Positions 1-8,257 of a stretch of DNA of 28,430 bases are shown piece by piece. The notes under the pieces were generated by a model. It worked only from the letters and a program-made list of their open reading frames with translations, had not been told where the DNA came from and made no database searches. Origin of the DNA: Methanosarcinales archaeon (GTDB lineage Archaea; Halobacteriota; Methanosarcinia; Methanosarcinales; Methanogasteraceae); assembly GCA_030672605.1 (NCBI GenBank), contig DAOVGE010000124.1, positions 1 through 28,430 on the forward strand, given 5' to 3'. The stretch's first letter is position 1. Each line of letters starts with the position of its first letter. A program made the translations under genes and the position numbers.

Positions 1-7
1 TATCACC

Positions 8-86
8 CTTCGCGTCTCTCTCGCCTTTGCGCCTTCGCGTTAAATTGAGAACGCAAAGACGCGAGGACGCAAAGACGCAAAGAACG
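8..86. repeat. Inverted array of GACGCAAAG-like units (copy A)
   Basis: The left arm (8-40) is made of CTTTGCG/CTTCGCGTC units and the right arm (51-86) of their complements (GACGCAAAG), separated by a short AT-rich spacer (TTAAATTGAG). The whole could fold into a long imperfect hairpin. The same design recurs at 2114-2192, 27430-27512 and 27876-28000. There is no unique spacer between units, so this is not a CRISPR array. Confidence 0.8.
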
Positions 87-112
87 AAAATCGCGGTTTA
101 TACCGGTGTCGA

Positions 113-157
113 GTATAGTTCACAGGTGTATAGTTCACAGGTGTATAGTTCACAGGC
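113..157. repeat. Three tandem 15-bp repeats
   Basis: The unit GTATAGTTCACAGGT occurs three times head to tail at 113-127, 128-142 and 143-157; the last copy ends in C instead of T. It lies downstream (in the direction of transcription) of the SMR gene, next to the heptad array. No function can be read from it; it may be slippage-expanded intergenic sequence or a protein-binding array. Confidence 0.85.
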
Positions 158-199
158 ATCCGACCGCACCCATAATGCACCCCTTGGATGAGTGTCCAA

Positions 200-526
200 T
201 CAGCGAATCAGATCGCTCACACCGAGACCGGCAACGCCTATCGCAACCAGGAGTAGTGAAATGACCTTAAGAGTATTTGCGGGTTCTTTGAAGTACAGGA
301 TTCCAATGATGCTCACGATCACAAGCCCTGATCCAACCCATATAGCGTAGGCGAGACTGAGGTCAAAGGTCTTCAGGGCAAAGATAAAGATGGTAAATGC
401 GATTCCCCAGAAGACGAAGGTGAGAACAGAGGGGACAAGGTTCGAGAAGCCATCTGACAACTTCATACAGGTGGTGCCGCAGACCTCCATGATAATTCCT
501 AATGCGAGAAGTAACCATTGCATCAT
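200..526 (-). CDS. Small multidrug resistance (SMR) family transporter
   Basis: This 108-residue protein has four predicted membrane helices and the full set of SMR landmarks at EmrE positions. Glu14 lies in helix 1 (GIIMEVCG), and Tyr60, Trp63, Gly65 and Gly67 lie in AYAIWVGSG. Known members work as antiparallel dimers in the cytoplasmic membrane. They exchange protons for lipophilic cations (EmrE type) or guanidinium (Gdx/SugE type). The sequence alone does not settle which subtype this is. The start is a double ATG (521-526); I keep the first. A TATA-like GATATAAAC sits about 28 bases upstream, so the message may be leaderless or have a very short leader. No partner gene is seen. Membership of the family is near certain; the substrate is not known. 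Confidence 0.93.
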   Translation of the reverse strand: MMQWLLLALGIIMEVCGTTCMKLSDGFSNLVPSVLTFVFWGIAFTIFIFALKTFDLSLAYAIWVGSGLVIVSIIGILYFKEPANTLKVISLLLVAIGVAGLGVSDLIR

Positions 527-548
527 TGGTTATACTCTCCAATTCGTT

Positions 549-560
549 GTTTATATCAGA
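549..560 (-). promoter_or_regulatory. TATA-like promoter of the SMR gene
   Basis: On the minus strand, TGATATAAAC lies 25-35 bases ahead of the SMR start codon. That is the spacing expected for an archaeal TATA box serving a leaderless or short-leader transcript. The call rests on sequence only. Confidence 0.45.
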
Positions 561-649
561 GCCCCATCCACGCCACACCATACTGAAGTCGGGGTAAAGG
601 GCAGCGGGATTGGAGTTCTGACACACCCTTTGAACGAAACAGTGCTTTA

Positions 650-866
650 CTATTTCTCAAGCGAATCCAGCGCCTGCTGGAAACACTGGTTGGCGACTTG
701 CATACACATCTCCAGCGGCACCAGTTCACGGCTGATGGTGCTCAAAGTTTCAGCAGACATCTCACAATCTTCGCCCGGGCGGCGCAGCACTCTCCGCTTC
801 GTTTCATGACCGTCTGATCGATTTTGACCCCGGCAGCTTTGAGAATCGCCCAATCGAAGAGATTGG
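650..866 (-). pseudogene. Frameshifted remnant of an unrecognised gene
   Basis: Read on the minus strand, two adjoining frames give protein-like sequence. One (about 866-800) reads LFDWAILKAAGVKIDQ and then a basic stretch. The other (about 800-650) contains RRPGEDCEMSAETLS and ends in an amphipathic helix-like tail finishing ALDSLEK and a stop. A single indel near 795-802 would join them. There is no start codon or ribosome site, and a stop lies just upstream. This looks like the 3' end of a decayed gene, possibly a mobile-element protein, though I do not recognise the family. The rest of the 527-878 gap holds only the SMR promoter. An alternative is chance coding appearance. Confidence 0.35.
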
Positions 867-878
867 AGGATCAGAAGA

Positions 879-1850
879 TCAGAACAGTTCCAGATACGTC
901 CCGATCCCTTTCTCGACAGCCTGCCGGTAGACATGGTTTGCTGTCGAGACGTCCTGTATAGCGAGCCCTGTTGAGTCAAAGACCGTGATCTCACCATCAT
1001 TGCCCCTTCCCGGCTTCATCCCTGTGATGATCTCGCCGAGCGTGCAACAGATGTCATCGACTGTTATGAGCCCCTCTGTGAGCGGGACATTGATCTCGCC
1101 AGAGTGTGTCGCCTGCGCATGATCATCGATCACAATCTTTGACCGTTTGAGAATCATAGGATCAAGCTCCTGCTTGCCCTTTGCGTCAGCACCGATTGCG
1201 TTTATGTGCGTGCCCTCCCGCACCCAGCCATCTGCCACGATTGGCGCCCTCACAGGTGTTGTTGTGACCAGTATGTCGCAGTCACACGCCCCTCTTGCGC
1301 TCTCCGCGATCACGATGTCACACCCCAGATCCGCCATCGCCTCTCTGAACCGGATGCAGGCTGCAGCGGAGCGGTCGATGACTTTGACGGTCTCAATTTC
1401 GCGAACAAGAGAGATCGCACGCAGTTGGGTCTCTGCCTGCCGCCCTGCGCCGACCATGCCAACGACCGTTGCATCGCGTCGTGCCAGCCTATCCGCGGCA
1501 ACACCCCCTGCCGCACCGGTCCGCACATCTGTGAGATATGTGCCGCTTATAACAGCGAGAGGAGCGCCGGTCTCAATTGAATTCAGCACAACAACCGCAA
1601 TCACCGTTGGTAATCCCTTCGCCGGGTTACCCGGGTGCACATTGACGATCTTCACACCCGCAATCCCCGCGCTCTTTAGATACGCGGGCATGGTGCGGAG
1701 ATCACCCGTTGGGAAGTAGAGGTACGATTTTGCAGGCATCTGCACCCGCCTCATGCCATGCTCCCTGAACGCATCCTCAACAACGCCGAGCGCTGCCTTC
1801 ATGTCAAGCAGTTCCTTGACATTGCCCTCATTCAGATACAGTAGCTCCAT
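879..1850 (-). CDS. ala: Alanine dehydrogenase, ornithine cyclodeaminase/mu-crystallin family
   Basis: The 323-residue protein is close to the archaeal alanine dehydrogenase of Archaeoglobus (AF1665 type), which interconverts L-alanine and pyruvate plus ammonia with NAD. The pattern is MPAKSYLYF (38-46), VKIVNVHPGNP (66-76), RTGAAGG (110-116), the Rossmann loop GAGRQAETQL (135-144) and FDSTGLAIQD near the C terminus. Ornithine cyclodeaminase and ketimine reductase share this fold, but the AF1665-like THINAIGADAKGKQELD block favours alanine dehydrogenase. I start at the ATG at 1850, which begins the family's usual N terminus (MELLYL). A GTG at 1904 would add 18 residues without homology. No clear Shine-Dalgarno is seen. 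It probably acts in the cytoplasm in ammonia assimilation or alanine catabolism. Confidence 0.88.
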   Translation of the reverse strand: MELLYLNEGNVKELLDMKAALGVVEDAFREHGMRRVQMPAKSYLYFPTGDLRTMPAYLKSAGIAGVKIVNVHPGNPAKGLPTVIAVVVLNSIETGAPLAVISGTYLTDVRTGAAGGVAADRLARRDATVVGMVGAGRQAETQLRAISLVREIETVKVIDRSAAACIRFREAMADLGCDIVIAESARGACDCDILVTTTPVRAPIVADGWVREGTHINAIGADAKGKQELDPMILKRSKIVIDDHAQATHSGEINVPLTEGLITVDDICCTLGEIITGMKPGRGNDGEITVFDSTGLAIQDVSTANHVYRQAVEKGIGTYLELF

Positions 1851-1917
1851 GTGAAGCACTGTCGCAGCGGAAGATGATAATTGTTGCCAACAGACCAGAA
1901 TCACAAAAAATGGTTAT

Positions 1918-2070
1918 GTGTTTAGCTGAGCGAAAAAACCACGAGATTTCACGAGATTAACACAAGAGTAGGGTATTAGAACATGTTACACTGGTTAGTT
2001 TTATATTTTATATCTTACTTCATGATACTTTCTTGTGAAAATCTGTGTAATCTTGTGGTTAGCTAAACAC
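1918..2070. repeat. Dispersed hairpin element, diverged copy with terminal inverted repeats
   Basis: GTGTTTAGCT at 1918-1927 and AGCTAAACAC at 2061-2070 are perfect inverted repeats. Inside them are the arms AACCACGAGATTTCACGAG (from 1938) and AATCTTGTGGTT (2049-2060), which match the other copies at 4441, 16012 and 27588. The centre (about 1970-2030) is AT-rich and unlike the other copies. The remainder of the 1851-2275 gap holds this element, the array at 2114-2192, and a short tail with ATTGAGCAT (about 2214) that also ends the other copies. Confidence 0.75.
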
Positions 2071-2113
2071 GTACAAAAAATGCTGATTCTGATGGATTAC
2101 TGTGGTTTCCAAC

Positions 2114-2192
2114 CCTTGCGCCCTTGCGCCCTTGCGCCCTCGCGTCTTTGCGTTTCTCTGATTTAACGCAAAGTCGCAGAGACGCAAAGAAC
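2114..2192. repeat. Inverted array of GACGCAAAG-like units (copy B)
   Basis: The left arm repeats CCCTTGCG several times and then GCGTCTTTGCG. The right arm reads AACGCAAAGTCGCAGAGACG, with the short spacer TCTCTGATTT between. The layout is the same as the copy at 8-86, and it sits beside a hairpin element. Confidence 0.8.
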
Positions 2193-2275
2193 AAAAATCC
2201 TCATAGCATATTGTATTGAGCATCACTCGCTGTGCGTTCACGGTCAGATCGACCATTGCACAAAATCACAAAATC

Positions 2276-4129
2276 TCAAGTAAACCCGAGTTTCTTCAGC
2301 ACCTTCTCAGGCGTGGACTCATAAGCATGGATGATCGTTGCGATCGTCTTGAAGTCGGTGACATTGTTCTGCACGAGGTACTCGAGGATCTTCTGCCGGT
2401 AAACAAGTTCTGTCTTCAATTCCTGAATGGACCAGCCCCGCCTCGTCTGTATGTCAATGAGTGCCTTCGATTCCCCGACCCGTTCGATCACATCGCTCGC
2501 GGGATTCCATACGAAGACGTCGTTCGTCCTGATGTTTCTTGTGGTCGGGTCAATGTCGATTATCTCCACGATCTTCAGAGACCTGCGTGTACGCTGCCCC
2601 TTCACGTAGATCTGCGCCTGTATGCTCATGATGTCGAGAGCCTGTATCATCGCCCTCGGAACACTGATCGGGGGGTTCTCGAGACGGTGTATCGCAGATG
2701 CGACAGAATCGGCGTGCATCGTCGAGAACGTCGTGTGTCCGGTGCTCATCGCCTGAAAGAGCGTGAGTGCTTCCTTGCCCCGCACCTCGCCGACCAGCAG
2801 ATACTCGGGGCGCTGTCTGAGCGCGCCCCTGAGCAGTTCGTACATGTCGATTGCGCCGCGCTCATCAGCCGTGAATGCGTCCCGTGTCACGCCCGGAATC
2901 CAGTTCGGGTGTGGGAGCTGCAACTCCCTCGTGTCCTCGAGCGTCACGATCTTTGCCTTCTCGGGTATGAATAGCGAGACCGCGTTGAGCGATGACGTCT
3001 TTCCTGACGCTGTTCCACCTGCATAGATCAAACTCTTGTTGTTTTCGATGCATAGCCAGAGATAAGCCATCGCCTCAGAGGAAAACGTCTTCCATCCGAT
3101 TAGATCGATCGGCGTGATCGGAACGTCCTTGAACTTGCGTATCGTGAACGTGCTGCCATGAGCTGTTATGGCTGTTCCGAGTGTCATCTGGATTCGGGAA
3201 CCGTCCGGCATCGCGGCATCAACCATCGGCTCTGCTATGGATATGTGCTTGCCGCTCTGTTGCGCGAGCTGGATTACAAAGGAGTTCAGTTCCTCCTCGC
3301 AATAGATTATGGACGTCGGGATGTTCAAATATTCTTTGTGATATAAATAAATCGGGATGTCATGACCGTTGGCGGATATGTCCTCGATTGTGGGATCCCA
3401 CATCAGCGGATCCAGTTTTCCAAACCTGATAAAATCTCTGACGATGTAATAGAGTATCTTTTCGAGCGATACGACATCTATGTCGATTGCATAGTCCTGC
3501 ACGATCGATTTAACTTTCCTTACAACGATTCGTTCCTTATCTTCCTCGTTTTTGATATCCTCTACCAGAAGAACGTCTCTGAGCCGGGACCGGATCTCCT
3601 CAAGGAAATTGCATTCGAGTTTGCTCAGACGCGGCTCAATCACCTGATACAACAGGTCATCCCGCTCGAGGTTGTGCAGAATCACGATGAACGAATACGG
3701 TTCATTCACCCAGTACCTATTGACCTCCTCGTATCCGTCCTTTCCGTCGAAGGTGACAAGAGGTCCATGTTTTTCCGGATCATAAGGCTCCAATCCCAGA
3801 CCTTGATCCTTTTTAAAGAGGGATGTGAGTCTCTCCTTGACCGAGAGCTTCTCTTTTTCGGGAACCTTCGCCTCCTGCTCCACCCTGGGCTTCTCGACAT
3901 CGCCTTTGAGATCACGGATCAGCTCGTCCGTGACAATCTCGGCTGCGCCGGACCCATCAATGTCGGAATCAGTGTCGTCGTTGCCATTGTCTGTGCTGTT
4001 AGTGTCAGTGCCGCTGGTGGTGCTGGTGGTGCTGGTGCCGATGTCAAACGGGACCTGAGGCTCCTCATGCACATCCATACCAGAACCTGCGTCCGCAGTC
4101 TTCGAAAGGACGCCCCCTTCATCCACCAT
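2276..4129 (-). CDS. Archaeal type II/IV secretion (pilus) ATPase, GspE/TadA family
   Basis: This 617-residue protein is a secretion-superfamily ATPase. It shows a Walker A loop GGTASGKTS (371-379), an Asp-box LEDTREL (397-403), a Walker B LLVGEVRG with Glu448 (444-451), and His-box residues in STGHTTFSTMHADS (462-475). Residues 31-62 form a low-complexity Asp/Ser/Thr/Asn linker, and about 120-330 hold the N-terminal domain of the archaeal FlaI/GspE group. Such ATPases are cytoplasmic hexamers that power assembly of archaeal type IV pili or related surface filaments. The usual membrane partner (TadC/GspF-like) and pilins are absent nearby. The start is firm: GAGGAGGG lies about 10 bases ahead of the ATG. 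It diverges from the atpF operon. The Walker A has Ala where most relatives have Gly (TASGKT against TGSGKT). Confidence 0.92.
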   Translation of the reverse strand: MVDEGGVLSKTADAGSGMDVHEEPQVPFDIGTSTTSTTSGTDTNSTDNGNDDTDSDIDGSGAAEIVTDELIRDLKGDVEKPRVEQEAKVPEKEKLSVKERLTSLFKKDQGLGLEPYDPEKHGPLVTFDGKDGYEEVNRYWVNEPYSFIVILHNLERDDLLYQVIEPRLSKLECNFLEEIRSRLRDVLLVEDIKNEEDKERIVVRKVKSIVQDYAIDIDVVSLEKILYYIVRDFIRFGKLDPLMWDPTIEDISANGHDIPIYLYHKEYLNIPTSIIYCEEELNSFVIQLAQQSGKHISIAEPMVDAAMPDGSRIQMTLGTAITAHGSTFTIRKFKDVPITPIDLIGWKTFSSEAMAYLWLCIENNKSLIYAGGTASGKTSSLNAVSLFIPEKAKIVTLEDTRELQLPHPNWIPGVTRDAFTADERGAIDMYELLRGALRQRPEYLLVGEVRGKEALTLFQAMSTGHTTFSTMHADSVASAIHRLENPPISVPRAMIQALDIMSIQAQIYVKGQRTRRSLKIVEIIDIDPTTRNIRTNDVFVWNPASDVIERVGESKALIDIQTRRGWSIQELKTELVYRQKILEYLVQNNVTDFKTIATIIHAYESTPEKVLKKLGFT

Positions 4130-4166
4130 AACCTACCAACCCTCCTCTATCTCTATTTATTGCGCT

Positions 4167-4184
4167 GCACTCTTAATAAATCTT
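4167..4184 (-). promoter_or_regulatory. TATA/BRE-like promoter of the secretion ATPase gene
   Basis: On the minus strand CGAAGATTTATTAAGA resembles a purine-rich BRE followed by a TATA box. It lies about 40-50 bases ahead of the start, which leaves room for a short leader carrying the strong GAGGAGGG ribosome site. Confidence 0.5.
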
Positions 4185-4440
4185 CGCCGCGCGGCGTATT
4201 GGGGTTCACGCTAATTTTTGAGAGGTTGCCTGCGCTACTGTAGCTACCGGCACTACCGGCGCAATATCGGATACTGTTACATCTCTTCTGGTTGGATAGG
4301 ATCAAAAAGAATTGCGAGCAAATTTTTATGTAATCAAATTCGTGCCATTTGTCCATTTGTGAAATTCATGATTTTAACACGAATAACACGAATTTACGGA
4401 TATCACAAATGCTGAAGTTGTGAATATGTACCGCAATTTG

Positions 4441-4583
4441 TACTTATTAAATATTGTGTGGATATCCGCATATAAAACCACGAGATTACACAAGATTAAC
4501 ACAAAAATCTTGTGAAGATGGCTGCGCCGCTGCTTCGCAGACTGTGTAATCTTGTGGTTTCCGCCACAAGTTATTGAGCATGC
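4441..4583. repeat. Dispersed hairpin element, full copy
   Basis: The element runs from TACTTATTAAATATTGTGTG through CGCATATAAAACC to the first arm AACCACGAGATTACACAAG. A loop segment GGCTGCGCCGCTGCTTCGC follows, then the second arm TGTGTAATCTTGTGGTT, and the end GCCACAAGTTATTGAGCATG. The arms are complementary over about 17 bases with one mismatch. The copy at 27588-27705 repeats this, including the loop segment, in the opposite orientation. The copy at 16012-16132 has the same flanks but a shorter loop. Confidence 0.85.
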
Positions 4584-4747
4584 ACGGCAATTTTTCGCGT
4601 TCTGGGAAATAATGAAGAGTCCCCAATATCGCCTCGATACCTTTAGGTGGACTTGTGGCAAGGTTGTTACAAGCTTGCGAACGCTGCTGCAGCAATCAAA
4701 GCGCATTCACAAAACAATCAATAAGGCAGAGCACAGAGAGCCATAGA

Positions 4748-4801
4748 CGAACATGCACCCGAACATGCACCTACAGATTTTTATCAGATGGGGAACATCT
4801 G
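4748..4801 (+). promoter_or_regulatory. Putative control region of the atpFAB operon
   Basis: CGAACATGCACC is repeated exactly in tandem (4748-4759, 4760-4771), directly followed by a TATA-like AGATTTTTAT (about 4774-4784). An inverted repeat CAGATG-GGGAA-CATCTG (4785-4801) comes next, where transcription would begin. A direct repeat just upstream of TATA suits an activator site. The hairpin downstream could be an operator or a leader structure. All function here is inferred. Confidence 0.4.
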
Positions 4802-4841
4802 TTGAAGCAATGATAGAATATACCGATTTACAGGTGATGCA

Positions 4842-5138
4842 ATGGAACTCGCAGTAATCGGACGTGGTGATTTCACGCTCGGATTCAAACTCGCAGGTAT
4901 AAGAAAGACTTACGAAGCGACTCCCGAGACTATGGACTCAACGGTGCATGATGTGCTCGGTGACGATGACGTCGGGATACTGATTATGCATAATGATGAC
5001 GTGTCGCTTCTTCCGGCTGCACTGCAATCGACGCTCGGTGAATCGATCGAGCCGACGGTGGTTCTGGTTGGAGGCGGCGAGACTACTCAGCTAAGAGAAA
5101 AAATTAAAAGCGCAGTAGGTGTTGATCTTTGGAAATGA
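4842..5138 (+). CDS. atpF: A-type ATP synthase subunit F
   Basis: This 98-residue protein begins MELAVIGRGDFTLGFKLAGI, typical of archaeal subunit F, and has the mid-region DDVGILIMHNDD. Subunit F binds the central stalk with subunit D and couples rotation to catalysis in the A1 head. AGGTGAT is placed 6 bases ahead of the ATG. Its stop overlaps the atpA start as ATGA, so the two are translationally coupled. In most archaea F follows H-I-K-E-C in one operon. Here it is the first gene, with 700 bases of non-coding DNA upstream. Confidence 0.95.
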   Translation: MELAVIGRGDFTLGFKLAGIRKTYEATPETMDSTVHDVLGDDDVGILIMHNDDVSLLPAALQSTLGESIEPTVVLVGGGETTQLREKIKSAVGVDLWK

Positions 5139-6865
5139 AAGGAACAGTATATCGGATAGCAGGACCGGTCGTTACGGTCATTGATGTGCCCACAAAGATG
5201 TACGACGTGGTCAAGGTCGGCAAAGAGGGGCTTATGGGTGAGGTGATCGGAATTGAAGGTGCCAAATCGACCGTTCAGGTCTACGAGGATACATCGGGAA
5301 TCGCGCCCGGCGAACCTGTCGAGAACACATCCATGTCGCTCTCTGTCGAACTCGGACCCGGGCTTCTGACAAGCGTCTATGATGGTATCCAGCGACCACT
5401 GCCCGTGCTCCTGGAGAAGATGGGCGATTTCATTGAGCGCGGCGTAACTGCGCCGGGTCTCAATCGTGAGAAGAAGTGGGAATTCAAGCCCACAGTCACC
5501 AAAGGCACAAAAGTTGCCGGAGGGGACATCATCGGAACGGTTCAGGAGACCCATATCGAGCACAAGATCATGGTTCCCCCTACGGTCTCAGGCGTCATTG
5601 ACGAGATTGAGTCAGGGTCGTTCACCGTGACTGCGTGCGTCTGCAAGCTTACAGACGGCACCGAACTCACATTGATGCAGAAGTGGCCAGTTCGTAAGCC
5701 AAGACCGGTTCGCAAGAAGCTGATGCCGGACACACCGCTAATCACAGGGCAGCGGATCCTTGATGGACTTTTCCCTGTTGCAAAGGGCGGAACTGCCGCA
5801 ATTCCGGGACCATTCGGTAGTGGAAAGACGGTAACCCAGCAACAGCTCGCAAAGTGGAGCGATACCGAGGTTGTGATCTACATCGGATGCGGCGAGCGGG
5901 GCAACGAGATGGCTGATGTCTTAAACGAGTTCCCTGAACTCGATGACCCGAAGACCGGTAAGCCGCTGATGGAACGAACCGTTCTGATCGCAAACACATC
6001 AAACATGCCGGTCGCTGCAAGGGAGGCGTCGGTCTACACAGGGATCACGATTGCAGAATACTTCAGGGACATGGGCTATGACGTCTCGCTGATGGCTGAT
6101 TCGACGTCGAGATGGGCTGAAGCCATGCGTGAGATATCATCCCGGCTTGAGGAGATGCCGGGTGAGGAAGGGTACCCGGCATACCTCGCGGCGCGGCTCT
6201 CTGAGTTCTACGAGCGTGCAGGAAGCGTTGAGACGCTCTCGGGTGTGAATGGGTCAGTCACTGTGATTGGCGCCGTATCGCCGCCGGGTGGCGACTTCTC
6301 GGAACCTGTGACCCAGAACACGCTGCGTATTGTGAAGGTATTCTGGGCTCTTGACTCAAAGCTCTCGCAACGCAGACATTTCCCATCCATCAACTGGCTT
6401 GAGAGCTACAGCCTGTATACGGACGCACTCGCGGACTGGTACAACGAACATGTATCGCCAGACTGGCCGATATTGCGCAGCGATGCGATGGAGATTCTGC
6501 AGAAGGAGTCTGAACTGCAGGAGATCGTGCAGCTTGTTGGTTCTGATGCGCTTCCGGAGGATCAGCAGCTCACACTCGAGGTCGCACGCATGATCCGGGA
6601 GTATTTCCTGCAGCAGAACGCATACCACGATGTTGACACGTTCTGCGAGATGGATAAGCAGTACAAGCTGATGAAAGCGATCATGAAGTATTCTGACCTC
6701 GCAAACACCGCTCTGGAGGGCGGAGCCGAACTCGAGGACATCACCTCTGTGAAATCGAAGGACGACCTCTCAAAGGTCAAGTTCGAGAAGGAGTTCGATG
6801 AGAAGCTGAATACTGTCCTCTCTGCGATGGATAAAGAATTTGATGCGATCCGGGGGGCGGTTTAG
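5135..6865 (+). CDS. atpA: A-type ATP synthase catalytic subunit A
   Basis: The 576-residue catalytic subunit hydrolyses or makes ATP at the A/B interfaces of the A1 head. Visible landmarks are the N-terminal beta barrel (GPVVTV), the archaeal/vacuolar non-homologous insert (about 110-190), the P-loop GPFGSGKT with Lys231 (225-232), the catalytic Glu254 in GERGNE, and the Walker B region LMADSTSRWAEA (319-330). Length matches Methanosarcina homologues. I choose the ATG at 5135, which overlaps the atpF stop as ATGA; a TTG six bases earlier would add two residues. Its stop codon is directly followed by the ATG of atpB. It has no intein or truncation. Confidence 0.97.
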   Translation: MKGTVYRIAGPVVTVIDVPTKMYDVVKVGKEGLMGEVIGIEGAKSTVQVYEDTSGIAPGEPVENTSMSLSVELGPGLLTSVYDGIQRPLPVLLEKMGDFIERGVTAPGLNREKKWEFKPTVTKGTKVAGGDIIGTVQETHIEHKIMVPPTVSGVIDEIESGSFTVTACVCKLTDGTELTLMQKWPVRKPRPVRKKLMPDTPLITGQRILDGLFPVAKGGTAAIPGPFGSGKTVTQQQLAKWSDTEVVIYIGCGERGNEMADVLNEFPELDDPKTGKPLMERTVLIANTSNMPVAAREASVYTGITIAEYFRDMGYDVSLMADSTSRWAEAMREISSRLEEMPGEEGYPAYLAARLSEFYERAGSVETLSGVNGSVTVIGAVSPPGGDFSEPVTQNTLRIVKVFWALDSKLSQRRHFPSINWLESYSLYTDALADWYNEHVSPDWPILRSDAMEILQKESELQEIVQLVGSDALPEDQQLTLEVARMIREYFLQQNAYHDVDTFCEMDKQYKLMKAIMKYSDLANTALEGGAELEDITSVKSKDDLSKVKFEKEFDEKLNTVLSAMDKEFDAIRGAV

Positions 6866-8242
6866 ATGAAGGAATATAAAACGATCAATGAGATATCAGG
6901 ACCGCTGATCTTTGTTGAGAAGACAGAGCCGGTCGGATACAATGAACTCGTCTACATCAAACTGGGTGACGGAACCACGAAGCGAGGACAGGTTCTCGAC
7001 ACCTCAAAGGACATTGTTGTGGTTCAGGTCTTCGAGGGCACAGGCGGACTGGACCTGCAATGCGGGGTCAGGTTCACTGGCGAAACAATCAAACTCCCGG
7101 TCTCAATTGATCTGCTGGGACGAATCCTCTCAGGATCAGGCGATCCACTCGATGGAGGACCAAGGATCGTTCCGGAGGACAGGCTCGACATCAACGGCGC
7201 TGCCATGAACCCGTACGCACGAGAACCGCCAGCAGAGTTCATCCAGACAGGAATATCCACAATCGACGGCATGAACACGCTTGTCAGGGGGCAGAAACTC
7301 CCGATCTTCTCTGGTTCGGGACTTCCGCACAACGAGATTGCGCTCCAGATCGCAAGACAGGCAAAAGTGCTCGGAAGCGAGGAGGCGTTTGCCGTGGTCT
7401 TTGCGGGAATGGGCATTACAAACGAGGAGGCGCAGTCGTTCATGCGAGACTTTGAGCGAACAGGCGCTCTCGAGCGAGCGGTAATCTTCCTGAACCTTGC
7501 AGACGACCCTGCTGTCGAACGGCTGATCACACCAAGACTTGCGCTCACGGCAGCCGAGTATCTTGCTTATGAGCACGACATGCATGTGCTTGTGGTCTTA
7601 ACAGACATGACCAACTACGCAGAGGCTCTACGGCAGATGGGTGCAGCAAGAGAAGAGGTTCCTGGAAGGCGAGGCTATCCCGGATACATGTACACGGATC
7701 TTTCGATGATCTACGAGCGTGCAGGTGTTATCAAGGGCAGAAAAGGGTCTGTCACGCAGTTTCCGATCCTCTCGATGCCTGGCGACGATATCACTCACCC
7801 GATACCTGACCTGAGTGGATACATCACAGAGGGGCAGATCGTTGTCTCGCGAGAACTGCACAGGAAGGGGATCTACCCGCCGATTAACGTGTTGCCATCG
7901 CTTTCAAGGCTGATGAACTCAGGAATAGGCGAGGGCAGGACAAGGGAAGATCACAAGGCGGTATCGGATCAGATGTACGCTGGCTACGCTGAAGGAAACG
8001 ATCTCAGAGGACTTGTCGCAATCGTCGGAAAGGATGCGCTCTCAGAGCGTGATCGGAAGTTGTTGGAGTTTGCTGACATGTTTGAGGACCAGTTCGTGCG
8101 GCAGGGCAAGGATGAGGACCGATCGATTGAGACTACGCTTGAGATTGGGTGGAGTCTGCTTGCGGAGCTTCCAGAGGCTCAGCTGACGCGGATTGATAAT
8201 GAGATGATCAACAAGTATCATCCGGCACATCGCGCGAAATAG
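6866..8242 (+). CDS. atpB: A-type ATP synthase regulatory subunit B
   Basis: This 458-residue non-catalytic subunit alternates with A in the A1 hexamer. It has the family N terminus (EISGPLIFVEK) and, instead of a P-loop, the degenerate FSGSGLPHNEIA expected for subunit B. It also has RRGYPGYMYTDL and ends with MINKYHPAH. The ATG directly follows the atpA stop, with a G-rich stretch just upstream as ribosome site. In most archaea atpD comes next; here a hairpin and an unrelated gene follow. The last 130 codons and the downstream junction exist again as a decayed copy at 10505-10969, and a shorter piece lies at 12224-12287. Confidence 0.97.
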   Translation: MKEYKTINEISGPLIFVEKTEPVGYNELVYIKLGDGTTKRGQVLDTSKDIVVVQVFEGTGGLDLQCGVRFTGETIKLPVSIDLLGRILSGSGDPLDGGPRIVPEDRLDINGAAMNPYAREPPAEFIQTGISTIDGMNTLVRGQKLPIFSGSGLPHNEIALQIARQAKVLGSEEAFAVVFAGMGITNEEAQSFMRDFERTGALERAVIFLNLADDPAVERLITPRLALTAAEYLAYEHDMHVLVVLTDMTNYAEALRQMGAAREEVPGRRGYPGYMYTDLSMIYERAGVIKGRKGSVTQFPILSMPGDDITHPIPDLSGYITEGQIVVSRELHRKGIYPPINVLPSLSRLMNSGIGEGRTREDHKAVSDQMYAGYAEGNDLRGLVAIVGKDALSERDRKLLEFADMFEDQFVRQGKDEDRSIETTLEIGWSLLAELPEAQLTRIDNEMINKYHPAHRAK

Positions 8243-8257
8243 GGTCGCGCGATTGTG

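Larger units (their letters stand above)
4130..4841. other. Intergenic region between divergent operons
   Basis: These 712 bases separate the secretion ATPase gene from atpF. They hold the promoter of the former, a hairpin element (4441-4583), and near 4748-4801 the likely control region of the ATP synthase operon. I see no convincing gene. The open frames here (for example 4218-4415 and 4552-4746) have no homology or ribosome site and partly run through the repeat. Confidence 0.6.

Noticed and set aside
8..86. CRISPR array
   Set aside because: Units are only 7-9 bp with no spacers and occur as inverted arms; no cas gene is in the window.
2216..2974. 252-codon plus-strand frame opposite the secretion ATPase
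   Set aside because: It is antisense to a well-supported gene and has no domain signature or ribosome site.
3362..4243. 293-codon plus-strand frame
   Set aside because: It is the mirror of the secretion ATPase reading frame, with composition typical of antisense translation.
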